A stretch of DNA of 58,126 nucleotides from Oxobacter pfennigii (GTDB lineage Bacteria; Bacillota; Clostridia; Clostridiales; Oxobacteraceae). The stretch covers positions 1-58,126 of the forward strand of contig NZ_LKET01000006.1 in the NCBI RefSeq assembly GCF_001317355.1, given 5' to 3'. This document shows, in pieces, positions 33,381 to 41,464 of this stretch. The notes beneath the pieces are model-generated. The model did not search any database, had not been told where the DNA came from, and saw nothing but the letters and a program-made list of their open reading frames with translations. The position numbers were made by a program, and so were the translations under genes. How positions within the stretch are numbered: position 1 is the first letter of the stretch; every line of letters starts with the position of its first letter.

Positions 33381-34325
33381 TTATTTTACTATCCTGGTCC
33401 CTGCTTTTCCCTCTAACGCTTCAAGGGCGGTATCCAAAGAGGTTATGATGGCTCTTTTGCCCCCTGCTGTTACAAATCTTCTGCAGGCCTCCACCTTGGG
33501 CCCCATACTTCCGGCTTTAAAATGGCCTTCTTTTTGAAGCCTTTCAATTTCATCCACAGATACTTCGTCCAAAGGTTTTTGTTCCGGCTTTTTATAATTT
33601 ATATAAACCTTAGGTACATCCGTAAGTATCATAAAGGCATCGGCATTTACATATAAAGCCAGTTTTGCTCCTCCGAAATCCTTATCTATAACGGCTTCAA
33701 TTCCCTTGTATTTTCCCTCATTTTCAATTACGGGTATTCCTCCGCCGCCGTTTGCTATGACGATTGAGCCATTATTTATAAGATTCAATATGCAATCTAT
33801 TTCCACAATCCTTATGGGTTCAGGCGAAGGAACCACCTTTCTCCAACCTCTGCCCGAATCTTCAATCCAGTACTCCCCTTTTTCATCCATTGCTTTTTGG
33901 GCATATTCCTTTGAATAAAAAAGTCCTATAGGCTTTGAAGGGTTTTTAAATGCGGCATCTTCTTTATCTACCACCATTTGTGTGACCAATGTAACCACAG
34001 ATTTTTCTATTCCCATTTCCTGAAACTTATTCACAAGCTGCTGCTGAATCATATAACCAATGAGCCCCTGGCTTTGGGCCCCGCATATATAAAGCGGCAT
34101 TGCAGGCACCCTCTCAGTTGCGGAGCCGTTTTGTATCAGTATATTCCCCACCTGAGGTCCGTTCCCGTGGGTGATAACTACCCTCATGCCTTTTTTAACC
34201 ATTTGGGCAACCTGAACACATGTTTTATTAACATTTTCCATTTGCTCCTCTGCCGTACCTTTTTGCCCCGGCATCAGTATGGCGTTGCCTCCCAGAGCAA
34301 TTACTATTGTTTTGCTGTTTTCCAT
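33381..34325 (-). CDS. arcC: carbamate kinase
   Basis: This 314-residue amino-acid kinase family member has VIALGGNAILMPGQKGTAEEQ, THGNGPQVGNIL, PLYICGAQSQGLIGYMI, IANGGGGIPVI, DKDFGGAKLAL and the C-terminal KAGSMGPKVEACRRFV, all carbamate kinase hallmarks. It makes ATP from carbamoyl-phosphate and ADP, normally at the end of the arginine deiminase, agmatine or purine/allantoin pathways. No deiminase, ornithine carbamoyltransferase or oxamate carbamoyltransferase gene is nearby, so the source of carbamoyl-phosphate is not shown. GGGGAG precedes the ATG. It heads a transcript with the carboxyltransferase gene. Confidence 0.95.
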   Translation of the reverse strand: MENSKTIVIALGGNAILMPGQKGTAEEQMENVNKTCVQVAQMVKKGMRVVITHGNGPQVGNILIQNGSATERVPAMPLYICGAQSQGLIGYMIQQQLVNKFQEMGIEKSVVTLVTQMVVDKEDAAFKNPSKPIGLFYSKEYAQKAMDEKGEYWIEDSGRGWRKVVPSPEPIRIVEIDCILNLINNGSIVIANGGGGIPVIENEGKYKGIEAVIDKDFGGAKLALYVNADAFMILTDVPKVYINYKKPEQKPLDEVSVDEIERLQKEGHFKAGSMGPKVEACRRFVTAGGKRAIITSLDTALEALEGKAGTRIVK

Positions 34326-34416
34326 AAAACTCCCCCCAAATTTTCAACGCATCTAATTGCAAAAAGCTCTTCGGCCGTAAGACCGTCTTGGTTTTAACGG
34401 CTGCGCCCCCTAAGCT

Positions 34417-34440
34417 GGGACATTTCTTCTGAAGTGACCC
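34417..34440. repeat. GGGACA-type palindromic element
   Basis: GGGACATTTC and GAAGTGACCC form an imperfect 10-bp stem around TTCT in the 228-bp gap upstream of arcC. The first arm and the preceding AAGCT resemble the units between the glmS ribozyme and glmS (AAGTTGGGGACATTTCTC on the minus strand), supporting a dispersed repeat family. The rest of this gap holds nothing recognisable. Confidence 0.4.
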
Positions 34441-34553
34441 CCTTCTTTAAAGTTCGCTTGACGCTTCTTTGGAATTAGACGCTAATAAGCTATCGGATAT
34501 AACACTTCCTGATAAAAACTCCCTTAATTTAATATGTACCATAAAAGGAGAAA

Positions 34554-35375
34554 TTATCCTTTTATGCTGCTTATAAAGTCATCCATCAGTTGAGAGACCA
34601 GCCCCGGCTGGTCCTCGGGCAGGAAGTGGCCTGCACAATCTAAAACTTCTATTTTTGCTCCCTTTATGTCCTCGCTCAGCCTGTAACCATAGCTGGGCCT
34701 TAAGTAGACATCATTTTTTCCCCATATAATCAAAACCGGCAGTCTGAGGCTTCCTAAGGATACTGAAATTTCCACTGTTTGCCTGTTATCGAAGGATTGA
34801 ACTAATTTTATAAAGCTATCCATTCCTTCCTTTCCTTCGATATATTTCCAATATTTTTGCCCGATTTGCAACGCATTTTCTTTATTGTAAAGGCCGTCCT
34901 TAATATATTGTATGAAGGTGTCCCGTATGATGTCCGGAGGAAGGTGACGAAAGAGCATTTCAACCTTGTTGCCTTCACTGAGTATCTGAATGGGCCAGGA
35001 GTCATAACATATGGTGTCAATTAAAACCATAGCCTTAAATATTTCAGGATATGTCAAAGACATTATCTGAGCAATTCCGCCTCCTAAATCATGACCTGCA
35101 ACTATTATGTCCTGTAAACCTAATTCCTTGAAAACATCGTAGAAAAAAGCCCCCTGCTTTTTAAGATTAAGCTCATTGCTCTCGGGTTTTTGAGACAAGC
35201 CAAAGCCCAAAAGATCAAAAGCGTAAACCGAATATTTTTTTGTTAAATTGGACATGACTCCCTTCCACAAACCGCTGTGGGTGGCTATTCCATGGAGGAG
35301 CACGATGTTTTTTCCTTTTCCTTCATGTACATAATGAACTGTTTTTCCCTTAACCTGCAAGTCACCCTCAAACAT
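34554..35375 (-). CDS. alpha/beta hydrolase
   Basis: The 273-residue alpha/beta-hydrolase-fold enzyme starts at MFEGDLQVKGK (GAGGTGATT upstream). The oxyanion region is VLLHGIATHSG and the nucleophile elbow is AGHDLGGGIAQ, with Asp in the usual Ser position. The later acid residue lies in IIWGKNDVYLRP and the histidine in CAGHFLPEDQP. An Asp nucleophile (GHDxGG) is typical of haloalkane dehalogenases and epoxide hydrolases, so this is a candidate for that subgroup and not an esterase. A 10-bp palindrome (CATAAAAGGA, 34540-34566) overlaps its stop. It is monocistronic, and the substrate is unknown. Confidence 0.85.
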   Translation of the reverse strand: MFEGDLQVKGKTVHYVHEGKGKNIVLLHGIATHSGLWKGVMSNLTKKYSVYAFDLLGFGLSQKPESNELNLKKQGAFFYDVFKELGLQDIIVAGHDLGGGIAQIMSLTYPEIFKAMVLIDTICYDSWPIQILSEGNKVEMLFRHLPPDIIRDTFIQYIKDGLYNKENALQIGQKYWKYIEGKEGMDSFIKLVQSFDNRQTVEISVSLGSLRLPVLIIWGKNDVYLRPSYGYRLSEDIKGAKIEVLDCAGHFLPEDQPGLVSQLMDDFISSIKG

Positions 35376-35622
35376 TAAAATCACCTCGAAAATTCCATAA
35401 AATTCATGTTATGCCTTTTACTTAATTTAAATGCAATAAACAGCAAACTGCTTGTATTTAAGCCGCACTACCTTATTTTTATTTTCTCCTAAATAAGAAA
35501 AAGTGTAAATGTTTTGACAATATAATTATTGAAGTTTTGGCTAAATTTTTATTATGAACTTATTATGATTAGCACAATTATAAATTATTATTGGGCAAAT
35601 TAATTATTGAAGGGGTGATTAA

Positions 35623-36006
35623 ATGTATAATGAAAATCCATTGTTTTTAAGCCGCGGCGTCAATAATGAAGAGATAAAAACCATAGATATCAATTTGAAC
35701 ATTGAAACCCCTGATATAATAATCGGCACAGTTATGATAAGCTGTAAAAAAAATCCTGAAACAACTGTGGTGGGCAAAATATTTATCTATAAGCATACAT
35801 CGCCCTATTTCATTGAAACAAATTTTGACGAAACTTATTTGAAATATCTTTTTGACGATTGCCAGAAAGCCTCATATGATATTTCAAATTATGTCCTGAC
35901 TATGCTTACAATTGATTTCCCAAGCTCGGTTTTAAGCATGTCCTCAAGCCATGATATCGGAATGGTTCAGCTGCCTAATACCATCAACAACTCCAAAGGG
36001 ATATGA
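35623..36006 (+). CDS. hypothetical protein (127 aa)
   Basis: This soluble protein is preceded by GAAGGGGTGATT and lacks membrane helices or a signal peptide. It reads as a compact alpha/beta or all-beta domain (DINLNIETPDIIIGTVMISC, then KIFIYKHTSPYFIETNF) with a helical middle (YLKYLFDDCQKASYDISNYV) and a flexible, polar end. I recognise no family. It stands alone upstream of the phosphosugar mutase gene; the inverted repeat AAGGGATATGA/TCATATCCCTT (35996-36021) at its stop may act as a weak terminator or stability hairpin, since there is no T-run. Confidence 0.6.
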   Translation: MYNENPLFLSRGVNNEEIKTIDINLNIETPDIIIGTVMISCKKNPETTVVGKIFIYKHTSPYFIETNFDETYLKYLFDDCQKASYDISNYVLTMLTIDFPSSVLSMSSSHDIGMVQLPNTINNSKGI

Positions 36007-36146
36007 TATTTCATATCCCTTCCAGTATTCTATAATAAACGATTGGATTTAAACAGCTACTATACTATAATAGTATTACTATTTATTATTATAATTGAAA
36101 AATATAAAATATGTAATATTACATATTTCGCAAGGAGTGTTAATCT

Positions 36147-37847
36147 GTGAATTTCATGGAAAAATATGAATTATGGCTGAACAGTCCATATATTGATGAT
36201 GCAACTAAGGATGAGCTTAAAAATATTGACCATAAAGAAATAGAAGACAGATTTTACAAAGATCTGGAGTTCGGCACCGGAGGATTAAGAGGAGTAATTG
36301 GCGCAGGAACAAACAGGATTAATGTATATGTAATAAGAAAGGCTTCCCAGGGGCTTGCAAATTATGTGAAACGCTTAGGAGATAATGCATTGCTTCGCGG
36401 AATAGCAATTGCTTATGATTCCAGGCATAAATCCAAGGAATTTGCATACGAAGCTGCCGGAGTATTTATAGCTAATGGAATAAAAGCCTATGTTTTTGAT
36501 GCATTGAGACCTACTCCGGAATTATCCTATGCGGTAAGAAAATTAAGCGCCATTGCCGGCATCGTAATAACAGCCAGCCATAATCCAAAGGAATACAACG
36601 GATACAAGGTGTATTGGGAGGACGGAGGACAGATATCCTTAAGCGTAGCCAATGAAATTTTAGATGAAATAAATAAGGTTGAAGATTTTAACTGTATTCA
36701 ATATAAAAACCCCGAATGCTCAAAGGAAGAAGGCTTGTTTGTAATAATCGGCCAAGAGATAGACACCATGTATATAAACGACGTGCAATCTCTTATAATA
36801 AATCCTCATATAATTGAAAAACACAGTGATGATTTTAAAATCATATACACCCCCCTTCACGGAGCAGGAAATATTCCGGTCAGAACCTCCCTTGAAAGCG
36901 CAGGCTTTAAAGAGGTATACGTTGTAGTCGAACAGGAATTGCCTGATCCTGAATTCAGTACGGTAAAGTCACCAAATCCGGAAGAGCACAGCGCTTTTAA
37001 CCTTGCAATCGGAATGGCAAAAGGAAAAAATGCCGATATTATCTTAGGCACAGATCCGGACTGTGACAGATTAGGTGTATGTGTAAAAAACCAAAAAGGT
37101 GAATTCATAACTCTTACAGGAAATCAGATAGGCGCATTACTGGTTCACTATATACTGTCCCAGCTTAAAGAAAGGCAGAAGCTTCCCAAGAACGGAATAG
37201 TAATTAAAACCATTGTAACTTCAGAGCTTGGAAGGGTTATCGCCCAATCCTTCGGAGTAGATACCATAGATACCCTTACGGGATTTAAATTCATAGGTGA
37301 AAAAATCAAGGAATTTGAAGAGTTTTCATCTCATTCCTTCCTCTTTGGATATGAAGAAAGTTATGGATACTTAAGCGGCACCTTTGTAAGGGATAAGGAT
37401 GCTGTTATTGCTTCCACCCTGGTGTGTGAAATGGGGGCTTATTATAAGGAAAAGGGTATGACCATATATGATGCTCTTAAGAACATTTATGAAAAATACG
37501 GATATTATTCCGAAAAATTAAAATCTGTAACTTTAAAGGGCAAGGAAGGCAACGAGCTTATTGCAAAAATAATGAGGACTTTAAGGAATAATCCGCCTTC
37601 AAAAATAGCAGGTACGGAAATAACAGAGATAAAGGATTATGAAAAAGGAATCGGTGATTTGCCTAAATCCGATGTGCTTCAAATAATAACCCGTGATAAT
37701 TCAGTAATTAGCATACGGCCTTCAGGCACCGAACCTAAAATCAAAATTTACTATTCAGCTGTAGGCAAAGACGGTGCTGATGTGGAAAACAAGCTTAAAG
37801 CCTTGACGGAAAGCTTTAGTGCCATAATTGATGAAATTTTAAAATAG
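36147..37847 (+). CDS. pgcA: phospho-sugar mutase (phosphoglucomutase/phosphomannomutase, PgcA-like)
   Basis: The 566-residue enzyme of the alpha-D-phosphohexomutase family has FGTGGLRGVIGAGTNRINVY, the catalytic phosphoserine loop ITASHNPKEYNGYK (about residue 146), metal loop GTDPDCDRLG, sugar loop FGYEESYGYLSG and phosphate loop [13 protein letters not shown]. It interconverts glucose-1-phosphate and glucose-6-phosphate (or mannose equivalents) for UDP-glucose and glycolipid synthesis. The length and the FGTGGLRG start match the Bacillus PgcA group. Translation probably begins at a GTG nine bases after AAGGAG. A MITE follows immediately downstream. Confidence 0.93.
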   Translation: MNFMEKYELWLNSPYIDDATKDELKNIDHKEIEDRFYKDLEFGTGGLRGVIGAGTNRINVYVIRKASQGLANYVKRLGDNALLRGIAIAYDSRHKSKEFAYEAAGVFIANGIKAYVFDALRPTPELSYAVRKLSAIAGIVITASHNPKEYNGYKVYWEDGGQISLSVANEILDEINKVEDFNCIQYKNPECSKEEGLFVIIGQEIDTMYINDVQSLIINPHIIEKHSDDFKIIYTPLHGAGNIPVRTSLESAGFKEVYVVVEQELPDPEFSTVKSPNPEEHSAFNLAIGMAKGKNADIILGTDPDCDRLGVCVKNQKGEFITLTGNQIGALLVHYILSQLKERQKLPKNGIVIKTIVTSELGRVIAQSFGVDTIDTLTGFKFIGEKIKEFEEFSSHSFLFGYEESYGYLSGTFVRDKDAVIASTLVCEMGAYYKEKGMTIYDALKNIYEKYGYYSEKLKSVTLKGKEGNELIAKIMRTLRNNPPSKIAGTEITEIKDYEKGIGDLPKSDVLQIITRDNSVISIRPSGTEPKIKIYYSAVGKDGADVENKLKALTESFSAIIDEILK

Positions 37848-37876
37848 GCCGCACCATGTCGGGTAAACATATATAA

Positions 37877-38076
37877 GGGGCTGTCGCATTTGAAACAACA
37901 TAAATGAGCATTTGCGAGAGTTCAAAGCTCTTGGTGACTCTGCCGTAGAAAATACTTAAAATTTTAGATTGTTTGAACGGAAGAAGTTTAAAAATTCTTG
38001 TATTTTCAAGGCAGGGAACCTTAGAACTTGCAGAACTCGAGCACAGTAAATGCAGTGTGTCAAATGCGACAGCCCC
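37877..38076. mobile_element. 200-bp MITE with 17-bp perfect terminal inverted repeats
   Basis: GGGGCTGTCGCATTTGA at 37877-37893 and its exact reverse complement at 38060-38076 bound a non-coding 200-bp unit. The termini resemble those of IS1182/IS5-type elements (GGGGCTGTCNCA...). Inside, further imperfect complementarity (GAGCATTTGCGAGAGTTC-like on the left, GAACTCGAGCACAGTAAATG-like on the right) would give a long stem. No target duplication is clear. It sits between convergent genes and may also terminate transcription. No cognate transposase is in the window. Confidence 0.75.
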
Positions 38077-38085
38077 TTCCTAAAA

Positions 38086-38409
38086 TCAATGAACCTTTAT
38101 TAATTTTGTGGGTATATCAGGTATGAGTTTTTTAACGAATCTAAGTACTTTCTTATTGTCTGACACTATATAAAGATTGGACACATTTCCTTTCTTTAAA
38201 ATATAATAAACAGATTTAATTTTTTCAGCATCCTTTAACTTAAGTTTTCTCAGGGTAATGAGATCGATTATACCATCAAAGTCTTTTATGAACCCTTCAC
38301 CTGCCATGTGCTCAAGAATGCCTATATATTCATCCCCCTCTTCATAAAGATATTCATTGTAGTTAACATAAATCTCATGATTATCAATACTTCTTTGTAC
38401 ATTAAACAT
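38086..38409 (-). CDS. hypothetical protein (107 aa)
   Basis: This small soluble, charged protein begins MFNVQRSIDNHEIYVNYNEY, with a helical middle (ILEHMAGEGFIKDFDGIIDL), a lysine-rich stretch (LRKLKLKDAEKIKSVYYILK) and a final strand-helix unit (NLYIVSDNKKVLRFVKKLIP). GAGGTAATT precedes the ATG. I do not recognise its family. The overall alternation resembles small STAS- or response-regulator-like alpha/beta domains, but no diagnostic motif is present. It lies between the MITE and a divergent small heat-shock gene. Confidence 0.6.
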   Translation of the reverse strand: MFNVQRSIDNHEIYVNYNEYLYEEGDEYIGILEHMAGEGFIKDFDGIIDLITLRKLKLKDAEKIKSVYYILKKGNVSNLYIVSDNKKVLRFVKKLIPDIPTKLIKVH

Positions 38410-38608
38410 AAGAATTACCTCTTTAATAATTTTTCTATAATAAAGTATTCAGCTTCATTGATATTTGCTTCAATTCTTTGTGTTTATTCCATCCGATACT
38501 TCAAAATCAAATGCGAAAAAATTTTAAAAACATAAAAGTCAATATGTACATGCTGTATGTAATATAATAGTAGTAATATAAAAATACTTCCAAGGCAGGT
38601 GTGTAAAT

Positions 38609-39055
38609 TTGGACACTTCCAAACATGACGAAAATCCGAATCTGGATTACATCAAAAAAATCGTGTCAGAGGTTATGGGAGAAGGTTTATGGAACGGATT
38701 TTATGATGTGGTGACTGCCGAGCGTCCCAGAATTGATATGTATGATAACGGGAAAAAAATAATAGTTGTATGTGAAATACCCGGAATTTTAAAGCCCTCG
38801 GACCTCTCAATATCCGTATCCTTAAACAAATTAAACATAAGAGGTATTTCAAAGGATAAATATCTGAATAATCTGCCGGGAAATATGTTAAAAAGCGAAT
38901 GCATATACGGGCCTTTTGACAGGACGGTAGAGCTACCCTATATAGTTAATGAGAAATCAATTAATGCAGTATATGAAAACGGCATAATTGAAATAACAAT
39001 GGAAAGGGCAGATACCGGAGATGAACAGCATGTCAGGGTGGATTTTAAAAAATAA
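38609..39055 (+). CDS. Hsp20/alpha-crystallin family small heat-shock protein
   Basis: The 148-residue protein has a short N-terminal arm and then an alpha-crystallin domain (about residues 47-145): ERPRIDMYDNGKKIIVVCEI, PGILKPSDLSISVSLNKLNI and the closing AVYENGIIEITM, where the usual A-x-x-x-N-G-[IVL]-L motif appears as NAVYENGIIEI. These chaperones bind unfolding proteins without ATP. The start is a TTG after CAGGTGTG. The C-terminal I-x-I/V tail motif is not obvious, so oligomer assembly may differ. It lies upstream of the SpoIID-like gene with a 39-bp gap. Confidence 0.88.
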   Translation: MDTSKHDENPNLDYIKKIVSEVMGEGLWNGFYDVVTAERPRIDMYDNGKKIIVVCEIPGILKPSDLSISVSLNKLNIRGISKDKYLNNLPGNMLKSECIYGPFDRTVELPYIVNEKSINAVYENGIIEITMERADTGDEQHVRVDFKK

Positions 39056-39094
39056 CTTTTAATTATCCCCGGTCTCTGGGTTCAAGGTTAAAAT

Positions 39095-40978
39095 ATGTAC
39101 GGCAATAAAAAACCTTTGATAAACATAAAGAGTATTTTAATAGGTCTTTTTCTTATCTTATTACTTACTTTAGTCTTACTTTACACAAACAATATTATTT
39201 TTATAGAACATATTGAGCACGGCTTGGTTGGCAATAAGCTCGCCCTGGATTCAGACTATATGTATGAAATATATATAAACGGAGAGCCTCACACATTTAC
39301 AGCAACAGATGATGTAGAAGATATTGGTATAGGAGTAATAAATTTTATAGCAAGGAAAAATAAAATTTTAAAGATCACAGGTTATGTTCCCCCTGTCAAT
39401 GAAAAAATCATGTCAAGAAGTTCAAAATCTTTGGAACTGGAATACAGCGGCAATATGAATTTTTCCGACTCCGTCAATATATACAAAAAAGATGAGGGCA
39501 TTTCAGTAAGTAAAATAAGTAATGTGCTTGTGGGAGCTCAGAATATAAATGTTTACATTGATGGTGAAGGGCATATAAAAACTATCATAGTTGATGGTGA
39601 TATGGACTTAAATAATATCAGGGTGGGCATTAAAAATCAGGGCTTTCGCTCCTTCGACCATGAGGCCTTGGAATTTGTATCGGCATCAGGCCTTGAAATA
39701 AAAGGAAAAAAGGACGGCGTAAACATAGCAATTCCTGCCGGTGAAAAGGTACAGCTTAATCCCGCAGGTAGCGGAATAGAAGTAAAATATAATGATGAGA
39801 TCCATATTTTCAATAACCGGGTTTATATAGAGCCTGTTAATGCAATGATTAAAATTTTATCCCTGGAGAGAGGCTACGGAACTCCCCAATACAGGGGAAG
39901 CTTTGAGGTCACCAATGTTTCCTCTAATTTAAGATTAACAAACGAGGTAAATCTAGAGCATTATCTTTACCAGGTTGTTCCCAGCGAAATGCCTTTATCC
40001 TTTGGTCTTGAGGCGCTAAAGGCTCAGGCTGTGGCTGCCAGGACTTATGCCATATCCGACCTTTTGAGCGGAAGGTATTTTGAAATGGGCTTTCATGTGG
40101 ACGACAGCACCATGAGCCAGGTTTATAACAGCAGCAAGGAGTATCCGCTTATAAATGAAGCAATCGATTCAACTAAAGGTTTGGTTATGAAATATGACGG
40201 TATGCTAATAGATGCAAAATATCACTCAACCTCCCATGGCTACGGTGCCAATGCCCATGAAGTTTGGTCAAGCAACGGAAATTTCCCGGGAGATGTAAAG
40301 CCCTATTTATCCCCCGTAAGCTATCTTCTGGAGGGTCCGGAATTTGATTTGTCCACCGAAGAGGACGCAGACAAGTTTTTTAAGGACTGGAGCTTAAAAA
40401 GCTATGACTCCGACTCCCCTTATTTCAGATGGAAGGTTACATTCACAAAGTATCAACTAAAAAATACCATCGAAAAGAATCTTCCTGAAGTGTTTGCAAG
40501 TCAGCCAAATTATATTTTAACTCTTGAAGGAAATGAATTTAAAGATAAGGAAATTCCCTCAAATTGTTTAGGAGACCTTCTGGACTTAAAGGTAACAAAG
40601 CGGGGCGGCGGCGGAAATATAATGGAGTTATGTTTATACGGCACCAATGGAACTTATAAGATAATTAAAGAGCTTAATGTGCGATATGTACTTCGTCCCA
40701 GAAAATCCGATACCTTAGGTGAACAGGATATTCTAATCAACAGGATAAAAGGGGCTGATTTGAAAAACAGCTCTCTCCTTCCTTCTGCCTTCATGGTTTT
40801 TGAAACACACAAAAACTCAGCCGGGGATATAATAGATGTTACATTTTACGGCGGAGGCTATGGCCACGGCACCGGCATGAGCCAGTATGGCGCAGCATAC
40901 CTGGCAAAAGAAGGGCTTACCTTTGACGAAATATTAAAAACATATTACAAGGATATAATTATAGAAAGCATAAGCTGA
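39095..40978 (+). CDS. SpoIID/LytB-domain protein (sporulation-type lytic transglycosylase)
   Basis: The 627-residue protein has an N-terminal membrane anchor (about residues 15-33, ILIGLFLILLLTLVLLYTNN), a long N-terminal region of about 250 residues with two repeated beta-type parts, and a C-terminal SpoIID/LytB domain (about 275-620). Family motifs are NLEHYLYQVVPSEMPLSFG, EALKAQAVAARTYAISDLL and the C-terminal GGGYGHGTGMSQYGA. SpoIID degrades glycan strands after amidase action during engulfment; the catalytic Glu of PSEMP is present. It is larger than B. subtilis SpoIID (about 340), so it is more like LytB-type or clostridial extended forms. A terminator overlaps the stop. Confidence 0.9.
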   Translation: MYGNKKPLINIKSILIGLFLILLLTLVLLYTNNIIFIEHIEHGLVGNKLALDSDYMYEIYINGEPHTFTATDDVEDIGIGVINFIARKNKILKITGYVPPVNEKIMSRSSKSLELEYSGNMNFSDSVNIYKKDEGISVSKISNVLVGAQNINVYIDGEGHIKTIIVDGDMDLNNIRVGIKNQGFRSFDHEALEFVSASGLEIKGKKDGVNIAIPAGEKVQLNPAGSGIEVKYNDEIHIFNNRVYIEPVNAMIKILSLERGYGTPQYRGSFEVTNVSSNLRLTNEVNLEHYLYQVVPSEMPLSFGLEALKAQAVAARTYAISDLLSGRYFEMGFHVDDSTMSQVYNSSKEYPLINEAIDSTKGLVMKYDGMLIDAKYHSTSHGYGANAHEVWSSNGNFPGDVKPYLSPVSYLLEGPEFDLSTEEDADKFFKDWSLKSYDSDSPYFRWKVTFTKYQLKNTIEKNLPEVFASQPNYILTLEGNEFKDKEIPSNCLGDLLDLKVTKRGGGGNIMELCLYGTNGTYKIIKELNVRYVLRPRKSDTLGEQDILINRIKGADLKNSSLLPSAFMVFETHKNSAGDIIDVTFYGGGYGHGTGMSQYGAAYLAKEGLTFDEILKTYYKDIIIESIS

Positions 40979-41010
40979 CAAAGCGCCAGGTTGAACCTGG
41001 TGCTTTGTCA
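40976..41010. terminator. hairpin terminator between convergent genes
   Basis: TGACAAAGCGCCAGGTT and AACCTGGTGCTTTGTCA form a 17-bp stem (one G-U) around GA, beginning at the SpoIID stop codon and reaching the stop of the convergent proline-rich gene. The T-run is poor, so it may mainly protect both 3' ends. Confidence 0.65.
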
Positions 41011-41346
41011 GAATAAGAATCCTCCCAATGCCAACCCGGCTAAAAAAGGCAGTCCTCCCGGAAATCGTCCGGGATAATAATAGGGCGGCGGCACAGGATA
41101 AAAGGGCCTTATGGGATAGGGCCGGGGACCAAAATATGGACCAGGTCCGAAGTATGGTCCGGGACCATAGGGCGGCCTTCTTCTGTAAAAATCCTTTTCT
41201 TCATTTTCGGAGTTTGCGTCCCAGTCTCTTTGCTCTTTTAAATCTAAGCTATCATTCATTTCAAAAACCGATCTTTGAAACTGTTCCATAAAAGGACAAT
41301 TCATATTAGAGCATCCTGATACGCAATTAACCATAGGGCTTAGCAT
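41008..41346 (-). CDS. Pro/Tyr/Gly-rich small protein, possibly surface or spore associated
   Basis: The 112-residue protein has an N-terminal Cys-containing part (NCVSGCSNMNCPFMEQF), an acidic middle, and then tandem Tyr-Gly-Pro repeats (YGPGPYFGPGPYFGPRPYP) leading to a hydrophobic C-terminal end with a GGLPFLAGLALGGFLF segment. Short PYGP-rich proteins with a hydrophobic end occur in clostridial spore coats and cell envelopes, but I cannot assign a family. It has a proper AGGTCA-type ribosome site and no partner genes. The repeat unit is PYFGPG/PYFGPR. Confidence 0.6.
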   Translation of the reverse strand: MLSPMVNCVSGCSNMNCPFMEQFQRSVFEMNDSLDLKEQRDWDANSENEEKDFYRRRPPYGPGPYFGPGPYFGPRPYPIRPFYPVPPPYYYPGRFPGGLPFLAGLALGGFLF

Positions 41347-41410
41347 TAACTTGACCTCCTAGAAAAGTTGCATACACAATAATATATTAAGGATTCCGTA
41401 AAAAAGTTAC

Positions 41411-41444
41411 TTAAAAAAATTAAACCAGACAGAATGCCTGGCTC
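41411..41444 (-). terminator. intrinsic terminator of the hydABC operon
   Basis: On the minus strand AGCCAGGCA and TGTCTGGTT pair (one G-U) around TTC, followed by TAATTTTTTTAAG. It lies just past the hydA stop. Confidence 0.75.
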
Positions 41445-41464
41445 AATTTTTTACACTTTATATA

